A DNA stretch of 63,970 nt from CAYFXA01 sp964347135 (GTDB lineage: Bacteria; Patescibacteriota; Microgenomatia; PFEM01; JAHIFH01): contig CAYFXA010000003.1 of the NCBI GenBank assembly GCA_964347135.1, positions 1 to 63,970 on the forward strand. Direction: 5' to 3'. The position numbers and the translations under genes were made by a program. Each line of letters opens with the position of its first letter. The stretch's first letter is position 1. Positions 17,739 to 25,646 of this stretch are shown here, one piece after another. The notes below the pieces were generated by a model. The model made no database searches. It worked only from the letters and a program-made list of their open reading frames with translations, and was not told the DNA's origin.

Positions 17739-18400
17739 TTCTTCGCTCCTTTAATAATTTCTACTGCTTTGGAGGTGCCAATACGATTGGCCCCTTTTTC
17801 AATAAAAGCAAGAGCGCTTTTGTAAGTGTGAATTCCGCCCGCCACTTTTATCTTAATCTTTCCCCCTACCTCTTTTCTAATTATCTCCACATCTTTTAAA
17901 TTCGCTCCTCTTGGCCCCCAACCAGAGTTGGTTTTAACAAAGTCCGCCCCTGATTTAAGTACCAATCTACTCGCTTTTTTAATCTCTTCATCAGTCAACA
18001 AGCTGGTTTCAATAATAAACTTGATTAAAACACTGCCTTTAATGTTTTTGGCAGCGGTAATCACTGCTTCCATCTCCGCCAACACCTGATCTTTTTTGCC
18101 TCCTTTGAACAAACCCACATTCATGGAAACATCTAGCTCATCCGCCCCTCTTTTAGCGGCTTCAATCGCTGCCAAGGTTTTGATGTTTTGGGTTTCCTGA
18201 CCCAAAGGAAAACTAATCACCGTACCAACAATGCCATCAGCCATTAATTCCCTTGCCAAAGGCACATAAGCGGGATTAACAAAAGCAGCATGAAGACCAT
18301 GCTTTTTCACCTTTTGACAAAGTTCTTTGATATCTTCGGGAGTAGCATCCGGGTGGTGATTAGCAAGGTCAAGGTATTTGGCTAATTCCTTTTTCTTCAT
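17735..18400 (-). CDS. deoC: Deoxyribose-phosphate aldolase
   Basis: A 221-residue class I aldolase converting 2-deoxyribose 5-phosphate to glyceraldehyde 3-phosphate and acetaldehyde. Recognisable parts are DELDVSMNVG, VLIKFIIETSLL and the Schiff-base segment FVKTNSGWGPRGA, followed by KIKVAGGIHTYKSA. Its product enters the glycolytic steps encoded by the neighbouring gap and tpiA, giving a route from deoxynucleosides into central metabolism. It overlaps gap and fba by 4 bp each. Confidence 0.93.
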   Translation of the reverse strand: MKKKELAKYLDLANHHPDATPEDIKELCQKVKKHGLHAAFVNPAYVPLARELMADGIVGTVISFPLGQETQNIKTLAAIEAAKRGADELDVSMNVGLFKGGKKDQVLAEMEAVITAAKNIKGSVLIKFIIETSLLTDEEIKKASRLVLKSGADFVKTNSGWGPRGANLKDVEIIRKEVGGKIKIKVAGGIHTYKSALAFIEKGANRIGTSKAVEIIKGAKK

Positions 18401-19422
18401 CTTTTGTCTCCTCCTACCAAAATTACTTCCTCAATCAACCGGCAACAATAACCCCACTCATTGTCATACCAAGCCACTACCCTGACCAAATCATGATCCA
18501 CCACTCGGGTTAAGCTAAGGTCAACAATAGCTGAGGCAGTCGAGCCTAAGATATCAGTGGAAACCAAAGGCTCTTCGGTAACTTCAACGATCTTCTTGTA
18601 TTTTCCTTTGGCTGCTTTCTTAAAAACCTTGTTAACCTCTTCCACCGTTGTTCTTTTGGTAACCAAAAAAGTGAAATCAGAAACCGAACCGCAAGCCACG
18701 GGCACTCGGTAAGCCAAACCATCAAAAAGACCCGCGATTTCAGGTATAACCCGAACCGTGGCTCTGGCAGCCCCAGTTGTGGTGGGAACAATATTAATCG
18801 CCGCTGCCCTAGCTCTTCTCAAGCTCTTACCTGAACCGTCAACTAGTTCCTGACTGGCGGTATAAGCATGAATCGTGGTCATCATTGCTTTTTCAATCCC
18901 AAAATTCTCCCAGATAATCTTTGTTACTGGGGCAACACAATTAGTGGTACATGAGGTATTGTTAACAACCGTTCCCCGATATTTACTTTCATTAACACCA
19001 ATAACAAAAGAGGGAGTATCTTCAGAAGGAGCAGAAATAACCACTTTTTGGGCTCCGGCAAGAACGTGCTTTTTAGCATCAACCCCTTTGGTAAAAACAC
19101 CCGTGGCTTCAATAACAACATCAACCTTGTACTTCTCCCAAGGAATTTTAGCAGGGTCGCGTTGGGCTAAAACCGGAATTTTCTCTTTTCCAAAAACCAA
19201 GGCCCCAATCTCGTCGCCTTTCTTCTTCTCCTCAACCTTAAAATTTTCCTTGTAACGTCCATAAACCGAGTCATACTTCAATATCTGCGCCCAACCATGA
19301 ACATCCATGCTTCCCGAAGTATTAACAGCCACAATTTTGACTTTCTTACCGTAATGAGTTCGGGCAACCCGAAAAGTCACCCGCCCAATTCTGCCAAAAC
19401 CATTAATGGCGACCCTTATCAT
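18397..19422 (-). CDS. gap: Glyceraldehyde-3-phosphate dehydrogenase, type I
   Basis: A 341-residue enzyme with the GFGRIGR nucleotide-binding start, the catalytic SCTTNC (C158) and the WYDNEWGY C-terminal signature. The cofactor loop reads NTSG at about 34-37 where NAD-specific enzymes usually have an Asp (ND). This resembles chloroplast-type NADP-tolerant loops, so dual NAD/NADP use is possible (inference). The gene starts inside pgk (20 bp overlap). Confidence 0.95.
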   Translation of the reverse strand: MIRVAINGFGRIGRVTFRVARTHYGKKVKIVAVNTSGSMDVHGWAQILKYDSVYGRYKENFKVEEKKKGDEIGALVFGKEKIPVLAQRDPAKIPWEKYKVDVVIEATGVFTKGVDAKKHVLAGAQKVVISAPSEDTPSFVIGVNESKYRGTVVNNTSCTTNCVAPVTKIIWENFGIEKAMMTTIHAYTASQELVDGSGKSLRRARAAAINIVPTTTGAARATVRVIPEIAGLFDGLAYRVPVACGSVSDFTFLVTKRTTVEEVNKVFKKAAKGKYKKIVEVTEEPLVSTDILGSTASAIVDLSLTRVVDHDLVRVVAWYDNEWGYCCRLIEEVILVGGDKR

Positions 19423-20464
19423 TTTTCCCTCCTTTTTGAATCGCTTCTATGCCTGGTAGGGTTTTTTCAGCCAAAAAGAAAAGCATAGCTCCACCACCTG
19501 AAGAAATATAATCAATTTTATCCACCAAACCAAACTTGGTTAAAGCCGCTTCTGTATCTCCCCCGCCAACAACGGTATAGGCACCGCTATCGACAATTGC
19601 CCGAGCAACTCTTTTCGTTCCCCGACTAAACTCCTCTTTCTCGTAAGCCCCCATTGGTCCACTCCAAACAATTGTTCCAGCTTTAGCAATTACTTTTTCG
19701 AAATCTCTTACTGATTCCATCGTAATATCTTCACCCTCTCGCTTCAAGCGGCCTTTAACCTTCTCATGATTAAACAACCGGGAAATACCATCATAAAGAA
19801 TCAACTTACCTCCGATTAAAATATAATCAGCCCAACCAACCATTTTTTTTACTGCTTCAGTTTTACTTTGCTTAACCCCACCAAGAATAACCACTACCGG
19901 ACGCCGAGGTTTTTGTAAAATATTCGACAAAGTATCCACCTCTTTAAGCAAATCTAATCCCGCAACCGAAGGCAAATAACGTGGTACGCCCACAACCGAG
20001 GCATGATGGCGATGAGAAACAGCAAAGGCATCATTAATGTAAACCTCTGCCAAAGAAGCTAATTTCTTAGCAAAACCCCTGTCATTTTTCTCTTCGCGAG
20101 GATCAAATCTTAGATTTTCTAAAAGTAAAACTTTCCCTGGCTTAAGTTCTTTAACCGCCCGTTCGGTTTTCTCACCCAAAACTTCAGCAGAAAGACTCAC
20201 TTCCCTGTCTAAAAGCAAACTTAATTTCTCGGCCACTGGCTTAAGGCTTAAACCTTTAACCACCCTCCCACCAGGACGATTAAGATGGGCAACAATAATG
20301 ATTTTGGCTTTTTGGGAAACCAGGTGCTTTATCGTCGGCAGAGAATCTTCAATCCGAGTGGCATCAGCTACCCGCCCATCCTGGTCAAGAGGAACATCAT
20401 AATCAGTTCTTAAAAGAACCGTTTTGCCAGTTAAACCAAAGTCTTTAATACTGGGCAGTTTCAT
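19403..20464 (-). CDS. pgk: Phosphoglycerate kinase
   Basis: A 353-residue kinase, somewhat shorter than the usual 390-400. Key segments are LRTDYDVPLD near the N-terminus, HLNRPGG, the LLLENLRFDPRE stretch, INDAFAVSHRHHAS and the nucleotide-binding GGGDTEAAL near the C-terminus. It makes ATP from 1,3-bisphosphoglycerate. Its ATG shares one base with the upstream stop, and its own 3' end overlaps gap by 20 bp, so translation should be coupled through the operon. Confidence 0.95.
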   Translation of the reverse strand: MKLPSIKDFGLTGKTVLLRTDYDVPLDQDGRVADATRIEDSLPTIKHLVSQKAKIIIVAHLNRPGGRVVKGLSLKPVAEKLSLLLDREVSLSAEVLGEKTERAVKELKPGKVLLLENLRFDPREEKNDRGFAKKLASLAEVYINDAFAVSHRHHASVVGVPRYLPSVAGLDLLKEVDTLSNILQKPRRPVVVILGGVKQSKTEAVKKMVGWADYILIGGKLILYDGISRLFNHEKVKGRLKREGEDITMESVRDFEKVIAKAGTIVWSGPMGAYEKEEFSRGTKRVARAIVDSGAYTVVGGGDTEAALTKFGLVDKIDYISSGGGAMLFFLAEKTLPGIEAIQKGGKNDKGRH

Positions 20465-21024
20465 TATTTTTTCTTCTTTTTCTCTTCTTCAATTTTTTTG
20501 ATTACTTTATCCAACAACTGAATCGGATCGCGGTCAAAAATAACTTTCCTTTTTCCTTTTTTGGCAACATCCAGAATTCGCCTCACTTCATCAGCCGTCC
20601 CGCCTGAACCTTCTAATATCCCAACAATCTCGTTTTCTTCAAAAGCAGCGGTAAACTCATTTAGAGTGCCTATTCGCCCATCAATAACAATCGTGGCATC
20701 AGCACTCCTTACCATTAAAAGATTCCTCCCAGTGTAGCCAAACTCAGCATAGATGATGTGATCAAAAACCTTCCGACCCATAGGAAGATGGTACTTTTTC
20801 TCATGTTCTGCTTCACTACCAGCTGGAGAAAAACCAATATTGGAACCACCGGCTTTTTTAGCTGCTTGGGCTGCTTCATAAGGCACCCCTGAGGTAGCAC
20901 CGGTAATTAGAACATGACCTCTTTTAGCAATCTCCTTGCCAATCTGACGCGCCAAGGGATAAGCCTTTTCGGCATTTTTGCCTTCCTCACCACCACTAAC
21001 ACAAATTTTAAATTTCTTTTTCAT
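20464..21024 (-). CDS. LOG/SLOG-family nucleotide-binding protein (TIGR00725-like)
   Basis: A 186-residue Rossmann-like protein. CVSGGEEG near the start, GHVLITGATSGVPYEAAQAAKKAGG, and an IDGRIGTLNEFTAAFE segment match the lysine-decarboxylase-like/LOG superfamily (where GGxGTxxE is usual) and the related TIGR00725 family. The first glycines of the PGGxGT motif are replaced (DGRIGT). The function in this operon is unknown; a nucleotide-sensing or nucleosidase role is conceivable. The C-terminus is a run of Glu/Lys. Confidence 0.75.
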   Translation of the reverse strand: MKKKFKICVSGGEEGKNAEKAYPLARQIGKEIAKRGHVLITGATSGVPYEAAQAAKKAGGSNIGFSPAGSEAEHEKKYHLPMGRKVFDHIIYAEFGYTGRNLLMVRSADATIVIDGRIGTLNEFTAAFEENEIVGILEGSGGTADEVRRILDVAKKGKRKVIFDRDPIQLLDKVIKKIEEEKKKKK

Positions 21025-21668
21025 TTAAAACCTCCAGCTAAATCTAGTAATTCTTTTTTAGGATTATCAGCTAAAACCACATCCGTGGCCACCAAAATAC
21101 CCTTAGCTCCTAATTTTAAAGCAACTTTAATGTCTTTTTGGGAATGAACCCCAGCACCAACCAGAACCGGAACTTTTTTAATCTCTTTAGTAAAATCCTT
21201 AATCACTTCTGGCTTAGCCGAAGAAACAGAATCAGTCCGACTGCCAATGAATTCTGGTGGTTCATAAGCAATGAAATCCGGCTTGTTCTCAACAATTTGC
21301 TTTGCTTCTTTAAGATTGTCCGCACAAACCAAGATTTTTAATTTCAAAGCCTGGCAGAGTTTAATTGTTTCTTTAATGACTTCAAGAGGGAGTCTGTATT
21401 CAGAGTGATTGAGAAGTGTTCCTTTGGCACCAGCAGTAGCAATTGCTTGGGGAAGAACCTGGCCAGTGTTGGGACCAAAATTAATATTATCAACATGCTG
21501 AGCCCAGACCTCAAATCTCTGACTGGCAAAACGGAAAATATCAGCTCCTTGAATAGCGGGAATAATCTTAACAGCAGTTTTTTTATTTACCTCTTGGCAA
21601 ATCTTAACTAATTTAAGGGCAGCTTGACCTGTTCCCTGTTCGTAGGTCTTAAAATTAACGAAAATCAT
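21021..21668 (-). CDS. tpiA: Triosephosphate isomerase, archaeal type
   Basis: A 215-residue TIM barrel, shorter than bacterial enzymes (about 250). The N-terminal NFKTY (bacterial: GNWKMN), the LLNHSEYRLP segment with the catalytic His-Ser-Glu, IAYEPPEFIGSR with the catalytic Glu, and LVGAGVHSQKD match the compact archaeal form. It interconverts dihydroxyacetone phosphate and glyceraldehyde 3-phosphate. It overlaps the LOG-like gene by 4 bp and follows a tiny membrane protein gene. Confidence 0.9.
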   Translation of the reverse strand: MIFVNFKTYEQGTGQAALKLVKICQEVNKKTAVKIIPAIQGADIFRFASQRFEVWAQHVDNINFGPNTGQVLPQAIATAGAKGTLLNHSEYRLPLEVIKETIKLCQALKLKILVCADNLKEAKQIVENKPDFIAYEPPEFIGSRTDSVSSAKPEVIKDFTKEIKKVPVLVGAGVHSQKDIKVALKLGAKGILVATDVVLADNPKKELLDLAGGFK

Positions 21669-21669
21669 T

Positions 21670-21852
21670 CTAACTCTCTATTCTAGCGTATAAGCCAAAG
21701 GCTGCCAAGACCGCTGCCACAAGAAGCCATTGAGTTGAAGCTAAGATAACATCTTGGTAAAGAAAACCCCAAGTCGCTGCTAAAACTGATAGAGCAGAAC
21801 CAATCATTAAAGCCTGGGAAATGGTTTTCCAGTCTTTCTTTTTAACCTTCAA
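21670..21852 (-). CDS. Small two-helix membrane protein
   Basis: About 60 residues: a basic start (LKVKKKDWK) and two transmembrane helices (about residues 13-33 and 38-55). It is unrecognised and is the first gene of the glycolysis operon. I start it at TTG 21852, not at the GTG three codons earlier (21861), because GGAGGGGGTGA then has the same short spacing to the start that AAAGGGGGTGA has at three other genes here, whereas the GTG would lie inside the ribosome site. Confidence 0.55.
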   Translation of the reverse strand: MKVKKKDWKTISQALMIGSALSVLAATWGFLYQDVILASTQWLLVAAVLAAFGLYARIES

Positions 21853-21901
21853 TTTTCTCACCCCCTCCCCATATCAGCTAGCTAAAAACCAAACTACTTT
21901 A

Positions 21902-21930
21902 AGAATATCTAAAAAAGGGGGGTTTGCCAA
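21902..21930 (-). promoter_or_regulatory. Promoter of the glycolysis operon
   Basis: On the minus strand TTGGCA (21925-21930), a 17 bp spacer and TATTCT (21902-21907). Transcription should start near 21895, giving a leader of about 43 nt that contains a GGGGAGGGGGTGA ribosome site. The promoter lies directly after the iscU stop codon. Confidence 0.55.
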
Positions 21931-21933
21931 GAA

Positions 21934-22344
21934 TTATTTTTGTTTCTTCCGGTAATCCTCAATTGCCTTTCTAAGGGCATCAGCAGCTAAAACAGAACAA
22001 TGAAGTTTTGAAGGAGGCAAACCCCCAAGAGCATCGGCAACCGCTTTTTTAGTAATTTTTTCCACTTCAGAAAGCGCCTTGCCTTTAACCATTAGGGTAA
22101 TCATGCTTGAAGTGGCAATCGCGGCTCCACAACCCAGTGTCTGAAATTTTACATCTTTAATATAATCCTTGCCTTTTTTCTTCTCGATTTTAAGAAAAAG
22201 GCGCATGATATCTCCACAAACCGGATTGCCAACGGTTGCCACTCCATCAGGGTTTTTAATCTCCCCCATGTTCCGGGGGCGACGAATATGTTCCATTACT
22301 TTTTTGGAATAAAGGTCCGGGTAAAAATCACTAATGTCAGCCAT
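21934..22344 (-). CDS. iscU: Iron-sulfur cluster scaffold IscU/NifU N-terminal type
   Basis: A 136-residue scaffold on which 2Fe-2S clusters are assembled. The three cluster-ligand cysteines are in place: NPVCGD (C43), LGCGAAIA (C72) and LHCSVLAADAL (C116). A CPR-type lysine-rich C-terminus follows. It starts 1 bp after the cysteine desulfurase stop and completes the rrf2-iscS-iscU operon, which serves the iron-sulfur proteins seen nearby. Confidence 0.93.
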   Translation of the reverse strand: MADISDFYPDLYSKKVMEHIRRPRNMGEIKNPDGVATVGNPVCGDIMRLFLKIEKKKGKDYIKDVKFQTLGCGAAIATSSMITLMVKGKALSEVEKITKKAVADALGGLPPSKLHCSVLAADALRKAIEDYRKKQK

Positions 22345-22345
22345 T

Positions 22346-23509
22346 TTAAACTCCCTTCGGTGCCATTTTTCTTAATCTTTTAATTACTTCTGGCAAAACT
22401 TTTATAACATAATCAATATCTTCTTTGGTTGTTTTTTTACCCAAGGAAAAGCGAAGAGAGCCATGAGCTAATTTTGAAGGAATTCCCATGGCGGTTAAAA
22501 CATGGCTGGGTTCAAGTATTCCTGAAGTACAGGCACTTCCCGAAGAAGCAGCAATCCCTTTATCAGAAAGCATTAAAAGCATTGCTTCGCCTTCAGCGCC
22601 TTCAACCACAAAAGAGGCTATATCAGGCAACCTTTTAACAGGATGGCCAGTTAGTTCAACACCGGAAACATTATCAAGAACTCCTTTAATCAGTCTGTCT
22701 CTTAGTTTAGAGACTTTCCTTACCGCTTCTTTTCTTTCTTGGGTAGCAATCTCCAATGCCTTTGCCATTCCCACAATCAAAGCCGGTGCTTCGGTTCCAG
22801 GATAAAATCCTTTCTCATGATGACCACCAAAAATCAAAGGTTCAATCTTTACCCCTTTCCTAATAAAAAGCATCCCCACTCCCTTAGGTCCACCGAATTT
22901 ATGAGCCCCAAGAGTCATTAAATCAACCCCTAACTTGTTGACATCAACATCCAAGTAATCAACTACCGCTGCCGCGTCAGTGTGAAACAAAACTCCTTTT
23001 TTCTTTGTGATTTGGCCAATCTCTTTAATCGGTTGAATCGTCCCCATTTCATTATTAGCGTACATAATCGTCACTAAAACCGTTTTATCATTAATCGCTT
23101 TTTCAACATCTTTTGGAGCCACCAGGCCATATTTATCTATTGGCAAAACCGTGAGTTTAAATCCTTCTTTTTCTAAAGCCTGGCACGTATCTAAAACCGC
23201 ATGGTGCTCAATTGAAGAAGTGATAATGTGGTTGCCTCGACCGGATCTTTTGGCTGCCCGAGCAACTCCTTGAATAGCCAAATTATCACTCACGGTCGTT
23301 GTCCCAGTAAAGTAAATCTCTGAAGTTTTGCAGCCCAAAGCCTTGGCTACCTTACTTCGAGACACCTCGACTGCCTCCCTTGTTTTCCTTCCCCAAGAAT
23401 GGATTGAAGAAGGATTGCCAAATTTCTCTTTAAAAAAGGGCATCATTGCTTCCAACACCCTTGGATCCAAGGGAGTGGTGGCAGCATAATCAAGATAAAC
23501 TTTTCTCAT
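22346..23509 (-). CDS. iscS: Cysteine desulfurase (IscS/NifS)
   Basis: A 387-residue PLP enzyme that takes sulfur from cysteine. The PLP lysine is K204 in LGAHKFGGPKG; HTDAAA (176-180) contacts the cofactor; the persulfide-forming cysteine is C327 in SSGSACTSG. Its ATG overlaps the stop of the Rrf2 regulator gene (ATGA), so regulator and enzyme are co-expressed. Confidence 0.95.
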   Translation of the reverse strand: MRKVYLDYAATTPLDPRVLEAMMPFFKEKFGNPSSIHSWGRKTREAVEVSRSKVAKALGCKTSEIYFTGTTTVSDNLAIQGVARAAKRSGRGNHIITSSIEHHAVLDTCQALEKEGFKLTVLPIDKYGLVAPKDVEKAINDKTVLVTIMYANNEMGTIQPIKEIGQITKKKGVLFHTDAAAVVDYLDVDVNKLGVDLMTLGAHKFGGPKGVGMLFIRKGVKIEPLIFGGHHEKGFYPGTEAPALIVGMAKALEIATQERKEAVRKVSKLRDRLIKGVLDNVSGVELTGHPVKRLPDIASFVVEGAEGEAMLLMLSDKGIAASSGSACTSGILEPSHVLTAMGIPSKLAHGSLRFSLGKKTTKEDIDYVIKVLPEVIKRLRKMAPKGV

Positions 23510-23895
23510 TTGATTAAATCCGCTAAAGTTTTCTCTTCAATCGTTTCTCTAACTTTATCCCCCACTTCAGTCCAAACATCTTTTTGCCCGCAAACGGTTG
23601 CTTTGGGGCAACCAAAACAGGCGCCTAATTCCACCGGGCCTGCCAAAATCTCAACAATTTCGGCAACAGAAATTTTCCCAGGTTTCTTTTTCAGAAAATA
23701 GCCTCCACCCTTGCCTTCCTTAGCCTCAATCAAACCTGATTCGCGCAAGGGAATAACCACCTGTTCAAGATATTTGAAAGGCAACTTTCTTGCTTTGGCA
23801 ATCTGGCGCAAAGAAAGAGGACCTTGACGATAATTCTTTGCCAAAGCAATCATTAATTCCAAACCATAATCAGCTTTTTTTGTTAGCCCAAACAT
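23506..23895 (-). CDS. Rrf2-family transcriptional regulator, IscR-like
   Basis: A 129-residue winged-helix regulator. LSLRQIAKARKLPFKYLEQVV is the recognition helix region and GGGYFLKK the wing. Three cysteines, C93, C96 and C102, lie where IscR binds a 2Fe-2S cluster, although the spacing (CxxC, x5, C) is tighter than in E. coli IscR. It probably senses cluster status and represses its own operon through the palindrome overlapping its promoter. Confidence 0.88.
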   Translation of the reverse strand: MFGLTKKADYGLELMIALAKNYRQGPLSLRQIAKARKLPFKYLEQVVIPLRESGLIEAKEGKGGGYFLKKKPGKISVAEIVEILAGPVELGACFGCPKATVCGQKDVWTEVGDKVRETIEEKTLADLIK

Positions 23896-23897
23896 AG

Positions 23898-23922
23898 AAC
23901 TCCTACTATTTACATAGGAGTT
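23898..23922. promoter_or_regulatory. Palindromic operator of the iron-sulfur operon
   Basis: AACTCCTA (23898-23905), a 9 bp spacer and TAGGAGTT (23915-23922): perfect 8 bp inverted arms, 25 bp in all, the size of Rrf2-family operators. One arm contains AGGAG just ahead of the ATG and serves as the ribosome site; the other overlaps the -10 box. Confidence 0.65.
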
Positions 23923-23947
23923 TACCGGAAAAGAAGAAGGTTGTCAA
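23919..23947 (-). promoter_or_regulatory. Promoter of the rrf2-iscS-iscU operon
   Basis: On the minus strand TTGACA (23942-23947), exactly 17 bp, then TAAACT (23919-23924). The -35 box overlaps the stop of the upstream gene; the -10 box overlaps the operator palindrome, so a bound regulator would block polymerase. Confidence 0.65.
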
Positions 23948-24993
23948 GAAGAAAAAAATTCTTTCCCTTTTTCCCATATTTCTGGTCTGCCCTCAAGTTT
24001 TTCTTTATACCACCACTCCACTCCCCAAAAATAAATCCGCTCTACCCCACCTACTTTTTCAATGATTTCATAATACTCCTCAAGACGCTCTGGCGTGACC
24101 GTTTCTTTAATTTCTTCTTGGCTAAGTTCATTAATTGGCTTGGGTCCATAAGGCTCGGCTTCAAACTCAGCAATCCAAAACTTTTTGCCCAAACGAATCG
24201 CTTCCCCCCGCTCAATTGAAATATTTCTTAAGGAAAAAATGCCTTGATCATAAGCGCTGATATAGCCCTGGGTTAATTTGTGCCAAACCCGAGGATAAAA
24301 ACTAACACCAATAATATCTATTTCAGGCACCAACCTTCGCCAATAAGGACGGAGAAAAATCTCTCCGCCAAAGGTAAGGAGAATGGGTCTGTTTTGAGGG
24401 TCATTCTCTTTAACTACCTCAATCTCCTTAGCCACAAACGAAGGACTTAGTCTTCGACACCAAGGTCTTAGAACATCCAAAGGCTCGTTTTCCACTTGCC
24501 AAACCTCAATATTCTCATGTTGGGAAAAATGTTTTATTCCCTCCTCTAAAAAAGAAAGCACCGTTTCTTCAAGCTCTTTTTGATTTAAATCTTTTGCCCA
24601 CTCTGGCGGATAACACTCAGGGCGGTGAAAGGAGCGATAACCAATCTCCAAAACAACAGTAATTCCTTTTTTTTCTGCTTCTTCAATTAACCAATCGTTA
24701 ATGGCAAAATCAAATTTTCCCTTTTCCTTCTCCACTTCAAACCAAAAAACTGGAATCCGCACGCTTTTGGGCTTCAATTCATCAAGCAAAGCCAAATAGG
24801 TTTCTTGCCAATCTAAACCCAAATTTACTGCGTGGCGATGACTAAAAGAAAAACCAAATTCAGGTTCAATCTCCTTTTTAACAACCCACCTTCGGGGAAT
24901 AATGAAGAAGTAAATAAAAAGAAAAAACAAAATTAAAAAAATGAAGAGAAATTTCCGCTTATTATTAGTCAGGAGTCTGCTTGCCACTGTCAT
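23944..24993 (-). CDS. Membrane-anchored clan-A glycoside hydrolase-like protein
   Basis: About 349 residues: a short basic start, one transmembrane helix (about 15-33), then a TIM-barrel domain. Strand-4 and strand-7 signatures of clan A enzymes are visible: WQVENEPLD supplies the acid/base Glu, and FWIAEFEAEPYG a candidate nucleophile Glu. The exact family is unclear (GH5/GH42-like). The ATG at 24993 gives a 29 bp overlap with the pilin-like gene upstream; an in-frame ATG at 25053 would only add pilin-overlapping residues with no signal character. Confidence 0.7.
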   Translation of the reverse strand: MTVASRLLTNNKRKFLFIFLILFFLFIYFFIIPRRWVVKKEIEPEFGFSFSHRHAVNLGLDWQETYLALLDELKPKSVRIPVFWFEVEKEKGKFDFAINDWLIEEAEKKGITVVLEIGYRSFHRPECYPPEWAKDLNQKELEETVLSFLEEGIKHFSQHENIEVWQVENEPLDVLRPWCRRLSPSFVAKEIEVVKENDPQNRPILLTFGGEIFLRPYWRRLVPEIDIIGVSFYPRVWHKLTQGYISAYDQGIFSLRNISIERGEAIRLGKKFWIAEFEAEPYGPKPINELSQEEIKETVTPERLEEYYEIIEKVGGVERIYFWGVEWWYKEKLEGRPEIWEKGKEFFSS

Positions 24994-25606
24994 CTTGACA
25001 TCGATTATCTGTTCTCTCTTGGCTGCACTCACCTTCACAATTCTCATCAGCATAAATTACCGGACATTTACTCATCCATGGGTCTTCAAAACCCTGACAA
25101 TTCCCACCCGGATTGCAAACATAACCAAAGGAACAATTTCGATAAACATAAGTATTGGTACTCGATACACCGTAGTTATAAAAACAAGTATTTTTAGTCG
25201 GACCACATCCTTGGCGACAATGAATTTTGTCAATAATTGGGTCCGTTGTTACTTCTAAATTAGTAAAAAGCCGAAACCACTGACTGCAGCCTCCTTTGCT
25301 AGCATAAGCGTAAGACCCTCCGCTCGGATCACAAGGAAAATCCTTTAAATAGACCTCGCCATTGGCACCAAAATCTTCACGACAATCAGGGGGAAAATCT
25401 TTGCTTTTAGGAAAACAATCATGATCAAAGTAATAATCGTAGAGAGCGGTTTTAATTTTCTGAAAATCAGCCTTCCGTCGCGCGTCCCTGCCTCTTTTCA
25501 ATTGGGTTGGAACAGCAATAAAAGCAACAATTGTTAATAAGGCAAGGAGGCCAATTACCACTAAAAGCTCGATAATGGTCAAGCCTTTTTTTCTAGAAAA
25601 CTTCAT
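24965..25606 (-). CDS. Cysteine-rich type IV pilin-like protein
   Basis: About 213 residues. It starts with a class III signal: basic leader ending KKG, then LTIIELLVVIGLLALLTIVA, with the processing glycine and Glu at +5, so it should be cut and N-methylated by a prepilin peptidase. A helix with RGRDARRKADFQKIKTALYDYY follows as in type II pseudopilins. The C-terminal 150 residues carry 14 cysteines, an even number that suggests several disulfides and extracellular exposure. No assembly ATPase is in view. ATG at 25606 follows a TATTAT box by 7 nt. Confidence 0.78.
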   Translation of the reverse strand: MKFSRKKGLTIIELLVVIGLLALLTIVAFIAVPTQLKRGRDARRKADFQKIKTALYDYYFDHDCFPKSKDFPPDCREDFGANGEVYLKDFPCDPSGGSYAYASKGGCSQWFRLFTNLEVTTDPIIDKIHCRQGCGPTKNTCFYNYGVSSTNTYVYRNCSFGYVCNPGGNCQGFEDPWMSKCPVIYADENCEGECSQERTDNRCQDDSGKQTPD

Positions 25607-25646
25607 CAATTCAATAATAACAAACTGTCAAGAAAAAGTCTTTTTA

